A stretch of DNA of 64,000 bases from Harmonia axyridis (Eukaryota > Arthropoda > Insecta > Coleoptera > Coccinellidae), in assembly GCF_914767665.1 (NCBI RefSeq), contig NC_059505.1:30625506-30689505 (forward strand), read 5' to 3'. A program made the translations under genes and the position numbers. Below the pieces are notes generated by a model. The model was not told the DNA's origin. It saw only the letters and a program-made list of their open reading frames with translations, and did no database searches. How positions within the stretch are numbered: position 1 is the first letter of the stretch; each line of letters begins with the position of its first letter. Shown here one piece after another: positions 1 to 15,999 of this stretch.

Positions 1-290
1 ATCACGTCACTGGAAAGACCGGTACAGTTTAATGCAATTATTCGCTGGGGCACCAGTGCTCAACGTGACAAGGTTGGAAACACCCTCTCTCGACAATTAA
101 ATCCCTATGACTATGAGAATATCTGCAAGAACATCATCTTTCTTTCTTCACGTCAACCGTCCACCAATCAACTGTTATCGTCACATTGTCAAAATCTCGA
201 AAGTACAGTTTCACTCCGCGCCACCATAGTTGTGTAAAATTCTGTTTGAACTAAATATACTCTGAAAAATGCGGCCCGAAGGACCATGAA
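1..290. other. unassigned left edge
   Basis: No gene or named repeat is recognised here. The segment lies just 5' of the readable part of a LINE and may be a decayed part of it, but all frames are interrupted. Confidence 0.3.
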
Positions 291-1152
291 TTTCTTGTTC
301 CCGAAAGGGTAGCCATTGGTGGTCATGTTCAGTCTTGTATTCAAAAGGCTTATGCTAGTCTGAGGATGCTTTATCCTCATAGGCACTCTCTCTCGACAAA
401 ACTTAAAATTTTGCTCACAGATGCTTTGGTCTTGAGCCACTTCAATTACTGTGACGCGGTTTACGGGCCATGTTTAACTAGAGTAGATTGTGACAGGATA
501 CAGAGAGTACAAAGATCTTGCCTTCGATTCATTTATGGTATAAGGAAATATGATCCTGTTATACATAAACTTAAGACATGTAAATGGCTTGATATGGAGT
601 CTAGGCGTGAACTGCATGCTGCTGTGTTGTTCCATTCGGTTATTATAAATAAGTGTCCACCGTATCTATATGATAAGGTTCGTTTTCGTACTGATGTTCA
701 TTCTCTGAACTTAAGATTTAGGGGACTTCTTTCTCTACCACAGCATTCTACAGCTTCATTCACTCGTTCCTTCTCATACAGAATTTATCTACTTTATAAC
801 CGAATGCCAGTTAACTTCAAGTCTTTGCGTCTTGCCAGTTTCAGGCGGAATTATATGGAATGGCTGCGCGGACGTCTGTATTAGTCAGATGTAATTCTTA
901 TTTTCATTTTTAGAATGGTTTTAATATCGAGAATGTATGACACCTTTGATTTTTGTTTTTTTTTGTTTTTTCTCTTGTACGGAACATTATTTTGTATGTT
1001 TTTTTCTCTAAATTGTTTTTTCGGGACTTGATCTTATATCAGTTTTACTGCCTCAAGTTCCTTTCTACATCATTGAAAATGAGCTTATCTCTTGATATAA
1101 TGTTACTTTACTGTATGTTGTGGATAAATAAAGATTATTATTATTATTATTA
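291..1152 (+). mobile_element. LINE (non-LTR retrotransposon), 3' end with (TTA)n tail
   Basis: An open frame runs from about 291 to a stop at 884. It encodes the C-terminal part of a non-LTR reverse transcriptase. Seen motifs include LSHFNYCDAVYG, followed by a basic Cys/Arg stretch (RVQRSCLRFIYG) and a tail rich in Arg and Tyr, as in the region after the RT palm of jockey/I/R1-type LINEs. A 3' UTR of about 240 nt follows, with AATAAA just before a (TTA)n run at 1137-1152, which serves as the 3' tail. The catalytic palm (the xADD box) is missing, so the copy is 5' truncated and dead. It lies immediately upstream of the DLEC1-like gene, and an effect on that gene is possible but not shown. 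The clade is uncertain. Confidence 0.8.
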
Positions 1153-1286
1153 TCAAGCCAAATTCAAGGCCCGCTGATGGTATGTAGTTGGTCAGATAGG
1201 ACAGGCTCTCCGATCATTTACATAGTGTAACACAGTATCATTCCGATGTTCATCATGAAATTCAACAAACATAATAAATCTTCTGA

Positions 1287-4200
1287 ATGATGCAGAAGTC
1301 AACGGAACGTCTGTGGACTGAAGGAGAATACGATTACTTCTATGACTGTAAGAATTCGACGATGTTGGAGAACATCGATCCAGATTTTCCAGCTGAAACC
1401 GATTTTTCGGATGTTACGCCATCCGTAAAACTGAAGCAATCCCAATTATCTACTTTCACCAACGTCAGTTCTAATTCGTACATAGTTTCACTGGTAGAAT
1501 TTCTGAAGGAGCGCTGCAAGGAAGATTTCCTGAAGCAGGACTATGTGGTTGAGGTGAGGGACGTGCCATTGAAAAAACGTAAGTAGAAATATTGTTTGTA
1601 CTCGAGCTCATGCGCATATATATAGCCCAAGTAGAAACTAATAGTTATTTGAGGTTGACCTAACATCACAACGCAAAAAAATACAGTGTTAAGTTTCACG
1701 ATTTTTTTTTCAGCACAAAAATGTTCTTTCTACATTGAGAACGTGACGCCAATCGAGGCATATTTCAACATCGAAACGACAAATTTTCAACCGTGTATAG
1801 ATACAGAAACGAGCATGGTCAACGCCATTACAATGATCTATCCAGATACAGTATGTGAGTATTACAAGTTGAATAGTTGATGTAGAATACGATCAAAATG
1901 CCTAATGATTTCAGAAATCCTCTAGATACAGGAGCTTCTACTCATTTGGGATATCGCATTTTTGTGGGGATTATTAAAACACTGAAAAAACGAAAGACGA
2001 GAACTTTATTGTGGAACAGCACTTGGAAACATCCTTGAACACTCTACTAACTCAACTAGTAACTTACTCCACTGAACTCTCCTTTTCTCATGTTTATACC
2101 TGGGTTACAAACATAAAATCATACTGTACACCGTGAATTTCTTCTTCCTTTTCTTATTCTCTAAGTTGTATGCCTGCGCAATGGTATCATGATGCCTGCA
2201 TACTAATTAGGGTAAGTGAAAGATATTTTATCTTTCATGAGAACCCTATGAATACGAAAGTTGTATGCAAAAGTACTACGAAAGACCATTGTTACACTAA
2301 TGCAGGTACATTTATATTAAGTATTGTGACGACAATTTCGGCTAGACACAGACATTATGTCTAACTCCTTTTTGTCGCCACACTCAGGTATCCAAGAAGG
2401 CCGAACTCTACCAAATTATATTTTACCCTGATCATCCTGAAGTAAACAAAGGTGTCTTTATTTGTTTCATATCAATATAGAGATTGAACTTCCGAATTAT
2501 TTCAATCTTTTTTTTTATTATTCAATTTATCAATGACTTGTTGAAATTATTCCACGCATCAATGTCTTGAGGTGGTATCTTATACTGTATTATGGCAAGA
2601 AATACGATTTAGAAACATTATTATCTGTGTTAAACAAAAAACATGAAAATATTTTCAGATTCAATATGGGATAAGGCTTGCGCAAAACATGGAATAGTTG
2701 TTATTTTGGACGTCGAAAAAGGAACGCTTTCCTGTGGAGAGGTGATCCAGGTAAACGCGTGGATATATGCAACAACTTGGGGAATATACACTGAAGAAAT
2801 TGTTGTCAATATCAATAACATTACGCCATTTTATTTCAATATTTTTATCGAGGTGAATGGGTCACCTATCGAATTTCCAATTGCGAAGAACACGATAAGG
2901 AACTATGCTACTTTAAGGTGAAATACTTGGAGCTACTACCATTGACAACTTGAAAAAAAAAAGTAAATCCATTATTTTTTCCAATAGACGGCTTTAATTA
3001 TCTGTACCTCTTGCTGTATGAGCCCGATTGGGTTCTAATAGATGGCGTTAGAAAGATTAGATTTCCTACTACAAAAACTTTTGTGACAATTTTGTGATTA
3101 GTTGGTTTAGTTTGAGCGCTCTTCAACGATGGACAATGATAAAGAGAAAATACGCTATATTTTACAGTTTTTCTTCGAATAAGGGGAAAATGCTAGCCAG
3201 GCGGCTGAAAATGTACTGTTAACTCGGGACTGTACTGTCAACAACTGGACCATCTGAAGGAAGCAATCGTGTTCCATCAGGACAACGCCAGGCCACATAT
3301 CGATAGTGACTCTCCAGAAGCTTGGTTGGGATATTCTTATGCATCCACCTTATAGGCCGAACCTAGCACTAAGTAATTGTCATCTTTTCCTGTTTATGGC
3401 GAACAATTTTGCTGGTGAAAAATTCGCTTCAACAAAGGCTTATGAGAATCGACAGTCTCAATTTTTTGCCAAAAGGGACAAGGGCTCTATGAGAGAGGCA
3501 ACAACAAAATAGCAACAAGCTAACGAACAAAACGGCGTATCATTCTAGCTATGGTATTTGAAGCCTTGTTTTTCGAGCAAAAATAATGGATTTCTTTTTA
3601 ATACACTTTATATTATTTCTATGGCATTTTGGCATAGTTTCCTGATACCCAACAATTCAAAAAAAATCTTTTCAGATTCGGTCACATACCATATATGACA
3701 GACGTAGTGACTAGAACTCTACACTTGAAGAACACCTCTTGTATACCTCTGAATATCGAGTGGTTTTTGTTCGTCACTTCCAACGAATCGCAACCCTTTA
3801 ACGTTATCCTAGATATGATTAATGAAAATATCAGAAGTTCTAAGGGCATTATTCGTTTGTTCCTATCGAATAAAAACTATGGAGATCAAGATTTCGATTT
3901 CATGGAGGTAAAAAATTATTCAAAAATAAAAGCTTATAGATTAACCTCAATAACGTCCCTCTTGAGAATTATTTCAAATAGTGGTAGCAATGTAAGGAAG
4001 TTTTATTTGAATTATACAAGGTGATTCACCACGATAGCATATTAGACGTTCAAGAAAAACTAATCATTATTTTGTGCTGAATATGTGTGCGTGAAATTTC
4101 AATTAAAAATTTCAGGTGGTTCCTAGAAGTATACAACTCAATTCCCACGAATCATCTTCTGTTGAAATAAAAATGAATCCAGATCATTTTCCGGTGAATT

Positions 4201-7200
4201 TTAATGACACCAATATGAGTTGTCACTTGATAGGATATATCTTTGTAAAGGAAGAGCATAAGTGAGTTTTTTATTTTATTTATTCCTCAGGTAGAAATAG
4301 AATCAGTGGAAAACTTGAAATGTGTATTTTTCACATGGTTTTTAAAAATAATTTATTTCTTCTGATTCAATAATCACAACTCGAAATATCAGATGAATAA
4401 AGGAAATTATAAGTGCACTTCCACATTGCATTTTTTTTAATCTCCTTTTTTCACGGAGAGAAGTGTAAACCTATGTTGATCTCAATTCAGGTTACAGAAT
4501 TATTTCCAAAACTAATGCATGTTTCAGAAATCGCCCGAATCTATTCTTCAGAAGATCAGCGGATGATCTGAAACCTCTTCATGTTGAACTGTTGGCAACC
4601 ATTGCGATGCCGCTGTTGAAATTGGATTTGGTTCGTGGAAAATCCAGTATATATATGCACGCTACTGACATTTTGGAGGGTAGGAACGAATCCACCAACA
4701 AAATAAAACTCTCCTTTCAGAATAGCAATTTGACAACAGTGTTCGTTACTTTTCACGTTGATCTGCCATTTTCTATTAGTAACATTACAATGAGAGAATA
4801 TCAATTTGTAAAAAATATTAATAATGCTATCATCAAGCCTGGAGACGTTTTAGAGGTGAGGAAAACCCTTCTATCAAATGTCCATAATCCTATATATTCG
4901 ATATCAAGTCCCAAAAAATCAAACTAAAGTTTCTTTCCCATATTTAAACAACATAGAAAATAACATAATAGGGAACATTAACTCTGATCTTAAGAAGAAC
5001 AATTACACGACAACAAATAAATAAGAAATCGTCATATCGAGGGTTTATATTTTTAAATATCAAATACTACACCAGAGAACAAAACAATTCAAAGACATTG
5101 ACATTGATCATGTAATAATACTAGCCCCCCAATAATAATAAGGTAGATCGTATGAATTATATGATACCCCTATATCCGATCCGATCACAGAAAAATTTTT
5201 GTAAACCAAGAAATGACAAAATTGACAAAACATATAAAATCCGCTACTACGATAATATTGGATTAACTAAAGAAGTGGAGGAAATTTTCAAATTATTTGA
5301 CTTAAATACTGCATAAAATAGAGACATTTTCATCAATATAATTTAGCATGCTAAGATACAGGAAGCACCCACATGTCTAATAAAAATCAAAATAAACAAT
5401 GGTATAATATGGATATTATGAAAAAGGGATGAGGCATTTGCAAATTTCAAAAAGCAACCAACAAATAAATTAACGAAAAAAGTAGTGAACTCGAAAGACG
5501 TTGAACAAAGTGATTAGAAAGTTAAAACAGAAATAATTCCGTTAAAAATTTATGAATGTCGGTAGAAATAAATTAGGTAAAATAATAAAGAAATTAAAAA
5601 AACAAAAATTAAAATATTTTCTCCTATGCAATTTTGTTGCGCATGGGAACCTAATACAAAATACTAAACTCAGTTTGACTAGTTGCGATTGGAATGATAC
5701 TTAATGTCGGTTTAACTCGCTTCATAACTATGAAGTCGAGAGTTCCAGCCTCGGATTTAGATTTTTTTTATTTCAGACGACAGAGCACCATAATCATATA
5801 AATTTTTTTTCAGATCGAGCTCGACTGTTTGGTCCAGCCGAGTGAAATCGAAAAGATGGCCAATTGGGTCTATACCAAAGATCAACCAGAAAGAGAAAAA
5901 GTCTGCAAAGACACAAAAGTTGTAACATTATGTAGACATTTGAACATTCACCAACGTGGTGTATTGGAGCAGGTGAATTGGTCTAGTTACGAATTAGAGC
6001 ATGATTAGATTTATATGAAAACAATTTTTTCAGTCAGTTCCAATATGTTTCGATATTTTCTTCCCGAAAATCGAAGTCAATCCACCCTTCCTGAAATTTG
6101 AACACGTAAGAATTGGGTGTACGAAAAAGCTTTTTGTACATCTATACAATATGACGAGTAAGTATACAAAAAAATAATACACAGTTGGATTCAAGGTATT
6201 CAGTTAGTATAGTGAATTTGGAAGGAACAATTGAAATCTAACTTTCAGAATTGCTTCAATGGTCGAAATTGACAATTTATTCCTAAACTTGTCTTTGATG
6301 ATGCTGATTATTGAAAATGCGCGTTCTACACTAGCATTTGAAAATATGAGGGATATAAGAGCTATAGCAAGCTTGGACACATGCCTAAACCGTGGTTCTC
6401 TAGAGCATTTTTGTTTTGAGTTACTTCAATCCAAAAATTTTCTGGATCTATACGAAGGAGGATCTCCCTCCCACTTACTGTTTCATCAACTTTCTCACAT
6501 AAAAGCTTGAAATGTATGGCCAGAGGAGTGATATCTGGCCTTCCTACCTGACCAATTGCATTTTTTTGGGTCAAAAAATTGATTATTATCAATATTTTTC
6601 GGCAGTGTACACTGAATTTGTTTACATAATTCTACCAAGAAATATTTACATCTTTATCGAATATTTTCTAGTAGTAGTAATAGTTGAACACAATGATACA
6701 AAAAATATTATTATTTATTTGTATAAAATATTATGGTTGAACACGTTCTACAAAAACAATTCCTAGAGTCGACAAAGTTGCCGACGGATGCTGGTAATAA
6801 TAAAAAATATGCAATTATGCTACTCCGAAGGGGTCCGAAGCAATAGATACATCTGGCTTTAGAACTCGACTTGCTCAATTTGTACATTCACAATTTTATT
6901 CGAGAGAAGTATTTCCATTAATACATAGTTATGAAATTAAGCAAACAATTCGACATAATAATATCAAATTTGAATATTTTTCCCGCAAAAATCAACAGTG
7001 GAATAACTGAAATCCCCAAAAAAATAACTCAAGAAATATAATCCCTGAGTGTCCAAAAATCCAAATTTGGGGGAAATTACCCCGATATGGCAACCCTGAT
7101 ACTGGCAGGGAAGTCATTCCTGACTCTTTGCTTGTCCTAGAGATGGCGTTCTAGGCTGTGAATCTCTTGGAAAATCGGCACCGGTTGTGGATATAAACCC

Positions 7201-8027
7201 AACTGTACTACGGCAAAGTCACTATGCTCCGCTATGGAGGTAGGAGGAGCATTTGATAGGAATCACTGAAACCCAAATTGTATATTCCATCAGGGATCCC
7301 GGGATGAAACACCCCAATATCTTGAGAGAGAGCGCACAATTAAAATTGGCTTTCAGTCAATGCCTCCGTCTACTAATAATGAATGCGAGAATTCAATGCT
7401 ATCAAAATAATTATCAAGGAAATTACCGTCTTCAGCAGGGATGCATCAATTGTTAATGTTATGTCTTATTATGAAATTGGCAGCAGTATTCATCGTATTG
7501 CAATGTGTGTAAACCCACTTGTTAATCGATGAGTTATAATGAGCCGATAGAAGCTTAAAATAACAAGTTTTCGAGACTTTTTCGTTTTATGACGTTTAAT
7601 ATTTAAAATAATAAATGATGTACTCATTTTCAGAAGTGGATATTACTTTCGAAATCGAAAAAACTGCTGATTGGCCACAATTCAGTGTGAATCCTTGTTC
7701 TGGTATTATTCCAAAAGCAATTGGTTTTACCCAATCCTTTGTAGACATTTGTGTTTATTTCACACCAGCGTAAGTTGAAAATTCATATATAATATAGAAG
7801 GCATGCCGCAATAGCTCTACCACATATTTAATTACTCAATCTGTGCCAAAAGTTTTAGTTTGAACCAGAAATTGATCTATAATATTTTTTTCAGCTCATA
7901 CCATTTCTACCAAGAGTCGATTATTATTAAAACACAAATTCCCCAATGTTATTTAGAAGTGCCAATGAATGGATATGGTATTCAAAACGAAAAGTTCGAT
8001 GTAGATCATTATGCCTTTCAACCTTGA
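1287..8027 (+). CDS. DLEC1: DLEC1/CFAP81-like axonemal protein, 11 exons, 669 aa
   Basis: Exons: 1287-1578, 1714-1850, 2388-2451, 2659-2917, 3676-3907, 4116-4261, 4528-4855, 5814-5972, 6034-6157, 7634-7769, 7895-8027. All junctions are GT-AG and all phases agree, giving 2010 nt (669 aa plus TGA). A TGA at 1284-1286 lies in frame directly before the ATG pair, which fixes the start unless an upstream exon exists. The protein is a chain of immunoglobulin-like beta-sandwich (ASH/MSP/Hydin-type) repeats. Around residues 165-260 it reads in the order of DLEC1: a Gly-rich strand, WGIYTEEI, GSPIEF, then LRFGHIPYMTDVVTRTLHL and NIEWFLF. Vertebrate DLEC1 is a ciliary protein of about 1750 aa, so this form is much shorter. 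By family knowledge it should act in motile axonemes, in insects mainly sperm tails. A mariner relic sits in intron 4 and a dispersed repeat in intron 5. Introns 7 (958 nt) and 9 (1476 nt) show nothing I can name. DLEC1 assignment is probable, not certain. Confidence 0.75.
3030..3610 (+). mobile_element. decayed mariner relic (family C) in DLEC1 intron 4
   Basis: This segment carries the mariner block FHQDNARPH (about 3272-3300) and then, in frame 3306-3512, MHPPYRPNLALSNCHLF and MANNFAGEKF. The third catalytic Asp of the DD34D triad is Asn here (ALSN for APSD). The N-terminal helix-turn-helix region is mostly deleted. Its 5' untranslated end (GATGGCGTTAGAAAG and TACTACAAAAAC) matches the ends of the copies at 39.9-40.7 kb and 58.3-59.3 kb, so the three form one family. 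It is spliced out with intron 4. Confidence 0.8.
4015..4085 (+). repeat. dispersed repeat with a TACAAGGTG end, in DLEC1 intron 5
   Basis: This stretch (GTGATTCACC, ATTAGACGTT, AAAACTAATCAT) aligns with 26251-26335, where the same sequence begins TACAGGGTGATTCACC. Both look like one end of a non-autonomous element; no second end was found here. Confidence 0.6.
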
Positions 8028-8258
8028 ATTCACAACTCAATATGTAAATTTTCCGAATATAATGTGCGAATTGTTTTATTGCTTCTTTCATTTTTACCTA
8101 TATTTTTCATTTATGGGTATTACTTTGAGATTGAAAGCATAGATAGACAATACTGTTCCAAGAGACTATAAAGGAACTGTGTGTTGAGTGGAATCTCTAG
8201 TTTTGGTAATTTTTTCAGCATAAACTAGCTCAGCAACTTCATGAAAATATTTGGATTT

Positions 8259-8264
8259 TTTATT
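8259..8264 (-). terminator. poly(A) signal of NSUN6 (AATAAA)
   Basis: TTTATT on the plus strand reads AATAAA on the minus strand, 26 nt past the NSUN6 stop codon. The convergent DLEC1-like gene ends only about 260 nt away, so the two 3' UTRs lie close together or overlap. Confidence 0.55.
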
Positions 8265-8289
8265 GAAATTTATACATGCTTACTCCTAA

Positions 8290-10859
8290 TCATCGTTTCT
8301 TTCTAAAACAAGCAATAAAAAACCCTATGGAGTCAATTCCCGTATCAGGTCCAAATCTTTGGATCAAATGCAGTTCTTCCGCCTTCAAAGAACTTCCTTG
8401 TAATCCTGGAGAACCAAGATGAGCTTTCGATTTTACCAACTCCAAATCAAATTTATTCAGTGCCCAAGCTACAATGCCCTCATTTTCGCCCAGTGTTATT
8501 GTACAAGTACTGTAAACCAAAACACCGTTCAGTTTCAGGAGGTTTACCGCCTAAAATGAGTACAAAAAAGTTACCAACTAACAAGAAATTAAGATCACAT
8601 AAGTAAGTAGAGCTGTTTCAAATTCAAATATAAGGCATTAAAGACAAGAAAATCAATTGAATAACACTTACTGTGGAAAATAATTTTTTCTGTAAAGCCA
8701 CATATGACTTCAGCACTTTATTGGTGATATTATTTCTGAACTGTGGTCGTTTTCCAAGAGCACTGCATGGGGCATCCAGTAATATTCTATCAAAAGACTC
8801 TGCTGCAAAAGGCGGACCTTCTGAATATCTATTCAGTGATGTGGAACAGAATATTTTTGTGGAATCAGCTAGGAAGATTTGAACTTTCGCATCGAAAACT
8901 GAGCAATGTCTTTCAAGATTTTTTATTTTGCCTGGTGTTTTATCAATAGCTATTAGTGTTCCCTGCAATGCCAAAACCAATTATTGTCCCAAATATCACC
9001 CAAATTAAATTATGCATTGAGTTATATTGGAAATATGAATATTCCATTGAGTGTTTTCATTGCAAAATGTCTTTATCTAAAGTAGAACAATAGTTATTTG
9101 TTGAATAATTTCTAATTGAATATGTGATATAAAACTGTATATAACTGGCTGGAAGACTGCGGTTGATAGCCATTTGATTGCGAGATCAATAAATATAGTT
9201 TCTCTGTCTTTACCTTTTTGAAATACAACACATTGAAATATAATATTAAATTAAATCAAAGCTCTGCTTCAATAAAAATTATCATGAAATAATAATAATC
9301 TATATATATAAAAAAGGATCTATGCTTATTATTTAAGGACATCACGTTCAAAGGACTACACCAAATTGGATCGTTCTTTTTTTTTGTGTTCATTACTGCC
9401 ATTAAAGAAGTTTTATACAGCAAAATATTTTCGAAAAAATAGGCTTTCCTCTTTCCTCCGACAGTGCAAACAATCATAGAGTATAATTTGACACTTCGTA
9501 GGATGTATTTTTGGTTGCCTGACAGTATGTGCACCGCTGGGGTGGGAAGCTAGTATAAAATAAAGCTACAAGGTTTTTTTTTGTATAAAACAAAATTACC
9601 TGATTTTTCATGAGTGCTGCAATATGGGTAGTTTTGTGACCTGGTGCTGCACACATGTCCAAGATAACTTCATTTGGCTGAGGATCAAGGGTATGGACAC
9701 ATATAACAGAAGGTAAATTTTGAAGAAGTACAGTTCCTGGAGGAAAAAGGTCATCAGATATTTGCGGACATCCAGATATGGTTTCTGATACCTCCACAGC
9801 AATTCCTCTGCAAGCCATGGAAAAATAGATTACCGAATCTCTAGTAGATCTAATTCAAATATTTTATGTTGCCAATATTGATGTGTTTGTGTTGTTGATA
9901 ATATTTATGTTTTCATAATGATTCGAAGTCACTGGATTCATTGTTAAAATTGTTGAAATTTAATTGGTCATTATAAACCCAAAATGGATATCTATGCTTT
10001 ACTTATTACTAGTATTAAGACTCAAGTCTATAAATTTACCTTGGATTCAAATCTGCTCCATAAAGTTGTGATCTTGGCATTTGTACAACCCCATTCCCTA
10101 TGTGCAATTTCAATCCAGTAAATTCTTTCTGTAATCCTTTTTTACATGTTTTCATGAGATCTATATGAATGCTTACTAGGTCACCCTTTTGACAATCTGA
10201 AATGTTATAGGTAAAAAATGAATATAAAAAGTTTCATTGTTATATACTCATGTAATTTTTGTTTAAGTGAAACACTGAATTCTATCTTGAATTAAATTTT
10301 GGATATATTCAGAAAATACCCACTGCTCATCATTCCCAATACACCGGGTGCAAAAATATGAGCACCTCTAAGGACTGCTGCCCCACAGTCAGTATCGATT
10401 ATTACTTCCTTAACATAACTATTTGACAGTTTATTTGATGTGAAATGGATAATCAGAGTATCATCTAATTCATCTGAAATATTGCAACAGATGTTTGATT
10501 TCTTTGGGACCTGAAATAACATACCTATGTTACATATATTTTAATTGGAAACAAATATCCCACAAACTCACCGAAATCAAATGCAGCTTAAGGGATTCTA
10601 AAATTGTTTCTTTCGAAGATTTCAGCTTGTTTACTCGAAAGGAAGACATTTTTGGAATTGTGCAGAGCCATTTGAAAGTTTCCTTAAATTTTGAATCCTA
10701 AAAATTACCGCCAGTTAAAACATAGAACAGCGACAAACATAGAAAACTAATAAGAAAACGTACCAAATCAACAGATGACGAATGTGATGAATCATTTTCT
10801 ATTTCGTACACCAACTTTGTATCAAGTTTTTCAGTAAATGGGGAGTCTGGGTACAACAT
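8290..10859 (-). CDS. NSUN6: NSUN6, tRNA cytosine-5 methyltransferase with PUA domain, 441 aa
   Basis: Minus-strand exons: 10859-10764, 10697-10572, 10510-10324, 10196-10040, 9807-9600, 8962-8672, 8550-8290. They sum to 1326 nt with all phases consistent; one junction needs the donor at 10323 (GTGGGT) to keep frame. NSUN6 transfers a methyl group from SAM to C72 in the acceptor stem of tRNA-Cys and tRNA-Thr. The PUA domain (about residues 100-195) shows DTDCGAAVLRGAHIFAPGV. The methyltransferase fold shows motif I (DMCAAPGHKT), motif IV (DAPCSALG, with the product-release Cys) and motif VI (YSTCTI, with the nucleophile Cys), then LGENE and a C-terminal DSIGFFIACF. Human NSUN6 is 469 aa, so length is normal. 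Motif I has His where most RNA m5C enzymes have the second Gly. The gene is convergent with the DLEC1-like gene and divergent from ARF1. Confidence 0.93.
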
Positions 10860-11397
10860 ATTCTTCTATTACTCATTGACAACTTCTCATTTCGAAGAAA
10901 AACGTGGATTTCAGTTGCTGAAGAATAAAAGTATTCCAGCTGATTGATCATTTTCAGGTTAACCACACAGGCATTTCGAACTACTTTTGACTCACGTGAT
11001 CCTGCCGAACCAATTGGAATTCTATACTGTCAAGACGTGGCACGAAGTACAAATTCTCCTTCTGTTTCCGCCATATTGACATTCGACAAGATTTTGGGAG
11101 GTTTAGTGGATGTGTGCATTTTTCTTTTATTATAGTGTGTTATTATAAAAGGGTATGTAAAAAATATGCAAAAGAAACGCACAAAATGTTGCACGAATTA
11201 GTGTGATCTTATATTGTGGTGATTCATAGGAAAACTGCTCAATCATCAACAAAGTACACGTTAACTGACAAGACGTGTCGGCTTCCTAATTTTCATCATA
11301 TTTCCTCGTTTCGCTTCGGTTTAATTCCATTCTTCTGCTTCCAAATAATTGGGAGGAATTAGGAAATTAACTATTTAGATCAATTTCGATTCTTAAG
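10860..11397. promoter_or_regulatory. shared divergent promoter region NSUN6/ARF1 and ARF1 leader exon
   Basis: Only 725 nt separate the NSUN6 ATG (minus) and the ARF1 ATG (plus). A good donor (AAG|GTATGAG) at 11397/11398 and an acceptor (TTTTCAG) ending at 11565 suggest a non-coding first ARF1 exon that ends at 11397, leaving a short common promoter between the genes. No TATA box or initiator could be assigned with confidence. Confidence 0.45.
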
Positions 11398-11584
11398 GTA
11401 TGAGATGGTGATGTCAGTTTACTCAAATATTAAATCAATATGTCAGTAGAATACATTGAATAGTAACCTCACACCGTTTTATGAGATTTTAAGTTCCTTT
11501 GTTTAATGGAGCATTACGATAAATGATTCTTCTTGGAAAAATCTAATATGCTTTTCAATTTTCAGGAAACTTAATACTGTTAAA

Positions 11585-14236
<2,652 letters not shown>

Positions 14237-14377
14237 TACAGTGTTTTATTTCAATCACACTAATGTGATTGTGTATCAGACTTAAGTGTTACTTTACCAT
14301 ATGTTGCAATTCGACTGTTCTCCTCAAACCAATCACCTGTTGTCTCCTTACTGTTTGCCAACATACTATCCTCGGTC

Positions 14378-14578
14378 AATAAAATTATTAACATTATAGT
14401 TAGGCCTTTTTTTTTTTCATTAATTTTAGTGCATGTGTATGTGGTCAAACAGTATGCTTAGATTAACTTTAGTTTTATTCACTATCGTATTTTATATTTA
14501 TTTTGGTAATGCAGATTTACGTTGTACATCTTAGGTTTTGTATAAGACACTTGTACAGTCTCTATTTGTATTAATAAA
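14378..14578 (+). terminator. ARF1 poly(A) signals
   Basis: AATAAA occurs at 14378-14383 and again at 14573-14578, 142 and 337 nt after the ARF1 stop codon. Either could end the transcript; which is used cannot be read from sequence. Confidence 0.6.
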
Positions 14579-14599
14579 AATGATTGAAAAGGTATGTCT

Positions 14600-15999
14600 G
14601 TAACATATGGTAGGTTCCCTGATTTTTTTACTGATGGGCAAGTTAACGTACATTTTTGATTCTAAATAACTCTATTGGTTTCTGTTGGAGCTAGGAAACG
14701 ATAGATTAGATTCGATTTAGCCTTAATTATTTTAAAATCAGAGGAAAATGTAATTCAACCTAGTGTGAATATTTTGTATTAGACTTCAAACTGGTCAGGT
14801 TTACATAACCTCAGATCAATAGGGAAATCCTGTGTTTCCACCATTTCATTTCACTTTCAGCATTTTAGGGTATGGACTTTTGAAACTGTTGAAGAACCAG
14901 GATATAATTTTTTTTAACACATTGACATCTTTGAAGGAGTTATTTATAACAATTATGTATGGAGTTATGCCCAGCAAAGAGCTTAGCTCAATGTAAGATT
15001 ATCTCGTTGTTCGAATTGGAATTAAAATTATTTAAAAATTTGAACAATTTTTGGTAGTTTGTCTTCATTTTGAATTTTCGATTACTCACAAATATTGGCA
15101 TATGTTGATGGAGTAATTTATTGAAAAAAAAAATGAATTGTATTTTTTCGGCTGAATCAGTTTCGTTGACATTCCCGTTTATCATGCTGTATTTCAAATG
15201 GATATACTATTAAAATTATTGTCGATAATTTATATTATGCATAATTAAATTGTATTCGAGACTTATCATTCTTCATTGAAAAACACCTTAATGAATCTTA
15301 TTACCATTGGATATACTTTCCTTCAAAGAAGAGTTCTACTGATGCAAATTATTCAGCAAATAAGTAACATTGATTGCCATGAACTCTTGGGCAGGTACTC
15401 CTCAAATAAACAGTAATATAATTCAGAACTTGCACTTTTTTTACCTACATTATTACTTATTACTAAAATTATACCAATTCCAGTAACTGCTTTTAGTTTT
15501 TTAAAGTTCAGTATTTTTTTGCTTCACTATTTTATGAATATTTAATTCATATTGATTTGATTATTGAAAATTTGAATTAATTATTCAGATTTGTAACTAC
15601 TGGTTCGTACATTTTCCTTCAAATTTTCAACTCGAGTAGCTTTTTGTGGCTTTATTATACTCAGGAAAAATGAGTGCAAATGATGAACACTTGTGTCACG
15701 AAATCTCTTGTAAATTCTTTATTGAAGTAGTTTATCAATAGTACGTTGCCTCTTCAATTTAAAAATTATTATTGTAATTCCATACTTCACTTGCTGGTTC
15801 GTGTGAGAGAAAGGTTTTCTTCAGTTTATTACTATAATCTCCAATCATATCTATTTGTTTCATGAAATAGTGAATTCATTAAAAAAATTGCGTTGATAAA
15901 TCTAAGAATTGATTTCGAGTGAAGGATTAATAGTTCAAATGAAATTTTGGAAATCTATTTCATATTAAAGTGAAGAACTTCAAAACCATGAATGCCTTA
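14600..15999. other. AT-rich intergenic sequence, nothing recognised
   Basis: All frames are short, no repeat end or RNA gene was seen. It may include the distal part of the ARF1 3' UTR. Confidence 0.5.

Noticed and set aside
1851..1860. Donor GTGAGT at 1855 as the end of DLEC1-like exon 2
   Set aside because: It would put exon 3 out of frame. The GTATGT donor at 1851 keeps the frame into VSKKAELYQ.
6249..6510. Open frame with a possible acceptor (CTTTCAG) as an extra DLEC1-like exon
   Set aside because: In the phase left by exon 9 it hits a stop after 12 codons. Joining exon 9 to 7634 keeps the frame and gives a protein-like sequence.
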